Positions 4,933-5,065 of a DNA stretch of 5,065 bases are shown here, piece by piece. The stretch's first letter is position 1. Every line of letters begins with the position of its first letter. Source of the stretch: an uncultured Ardenticatenia bacterium (GTDB lineage Bacteria > Chloroflexota > Anaerolineae > Promineifilales > Promineifilaceae); NCBI GenBank assembly GCA_937858165.1, contig CALLZA010000831.1, forward strand, positions 1 to 5,065, in the 5' to 3' direction. Below the pieces are notes generated by a model. It was given only the letters and a program-made list of their open reading frames with translations, searched no databases and had not been told where the DNA came from. The position numbers were made by a program, and so were the translations under genes.

Positions 4933-5065
4933 TAAAAAAAAAAAGATTAGCTAGTTGTTGATGTAACGGCACCCCAAAGCTATGCTCTTTAGCTTGTCTG
5001 ATATGACGATCCTCCACGCTAGTCCTGAGCATCACGCAAATCTCATGAGTGGGCAATCCATGGAG
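4933..5065. other. Non-genomic tail beyond right adapter
   Basis: After one T there is a run of eleven A (4934-4944), followed by about 120 bases of mixed sequence with no recognisable gene and lower GC than the insert. It lies outside a complete P7 adapter, so it cannot be contiguous chromosome. I interpret it as read-through noise or a chimeric tail. Confidence 0.85.

Noticed and set aside
4874..5056. 60-codon minus-strand open frame at the right end
   Set aside because: It lies wholly in adapter and post-adapter noise; FFFTSRRRHTRSS is an adapter-derived peptide.

Overview
The window is an assembled contig with a real bacterial insert at 204-4866 (4,663 bases). On both sides it is bounded by complete Illumina Nextera i7 adapters in inverted orientation, and beyond those by homopolymer runs and AT-richer noise. 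Positions 1-203 and 4867-5065 are therefore sequencing artefacts, and any protein call that runs into them is spurious there. The insert is GC-rich, densely packed and uses bacterial signals. The extracytoplasmic module at its left end, the ruvB-DUF2905 arrangement and the style of the WecA-like protein suggest Chloroflexota (perhaps Anaerolineae or Ardenticatenia). That placement is inference from remembered family resemblance, not a search.

Left part (204-1505): the 3' end of a rightward gene carries a beta-sandwich-like tail module of the type found at the C-terminus of large membrane glycosyltransferase-like proteins. It converges on a leftward RluE-family 23S rRNA pseudouridine synthase gene. 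The two frames read through each other for about 600 bases, with a C-rich repeat at the junction. Middle (1278-2588): ruvB, a DUF2905 two-helix membrane protein and the rluE-like gene form a tight leftward operon (3-base gap, then a 4-base GTGA overlap).

The ruvB/upp divergent intergenic region (2571-2705) contains a long hairpin-forming palindrome. Its two ends each supply a TTCGC-type -35-like element 17 bases from a good -10 box (TATAAT for ruvB, TACAAT for upp). Rightward, upp (uracil phosphoribosyltransferase) is followed after one base by a WecA/TagO-family polyprenyl-phosphate sugar-1-phosphate transferase. A separately promoted TPR-repeat gene comes next and is cut off by the right adapter.

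Functionally this is mostly housekeeping: Holliday-junction migration, rRNA modification, uracil salvage, and the first step of a lipid-linked glycan pathway. I see no evidence of a defence island, mobile element, CRISPR array or new multi-gene system. The points most worth a second look are the adapter artefacts, the symmetrical divergent promoter/palindrome, the apparently leaderless ruvB start, and the substituted active-site motifs of the WecA-like enzyme.
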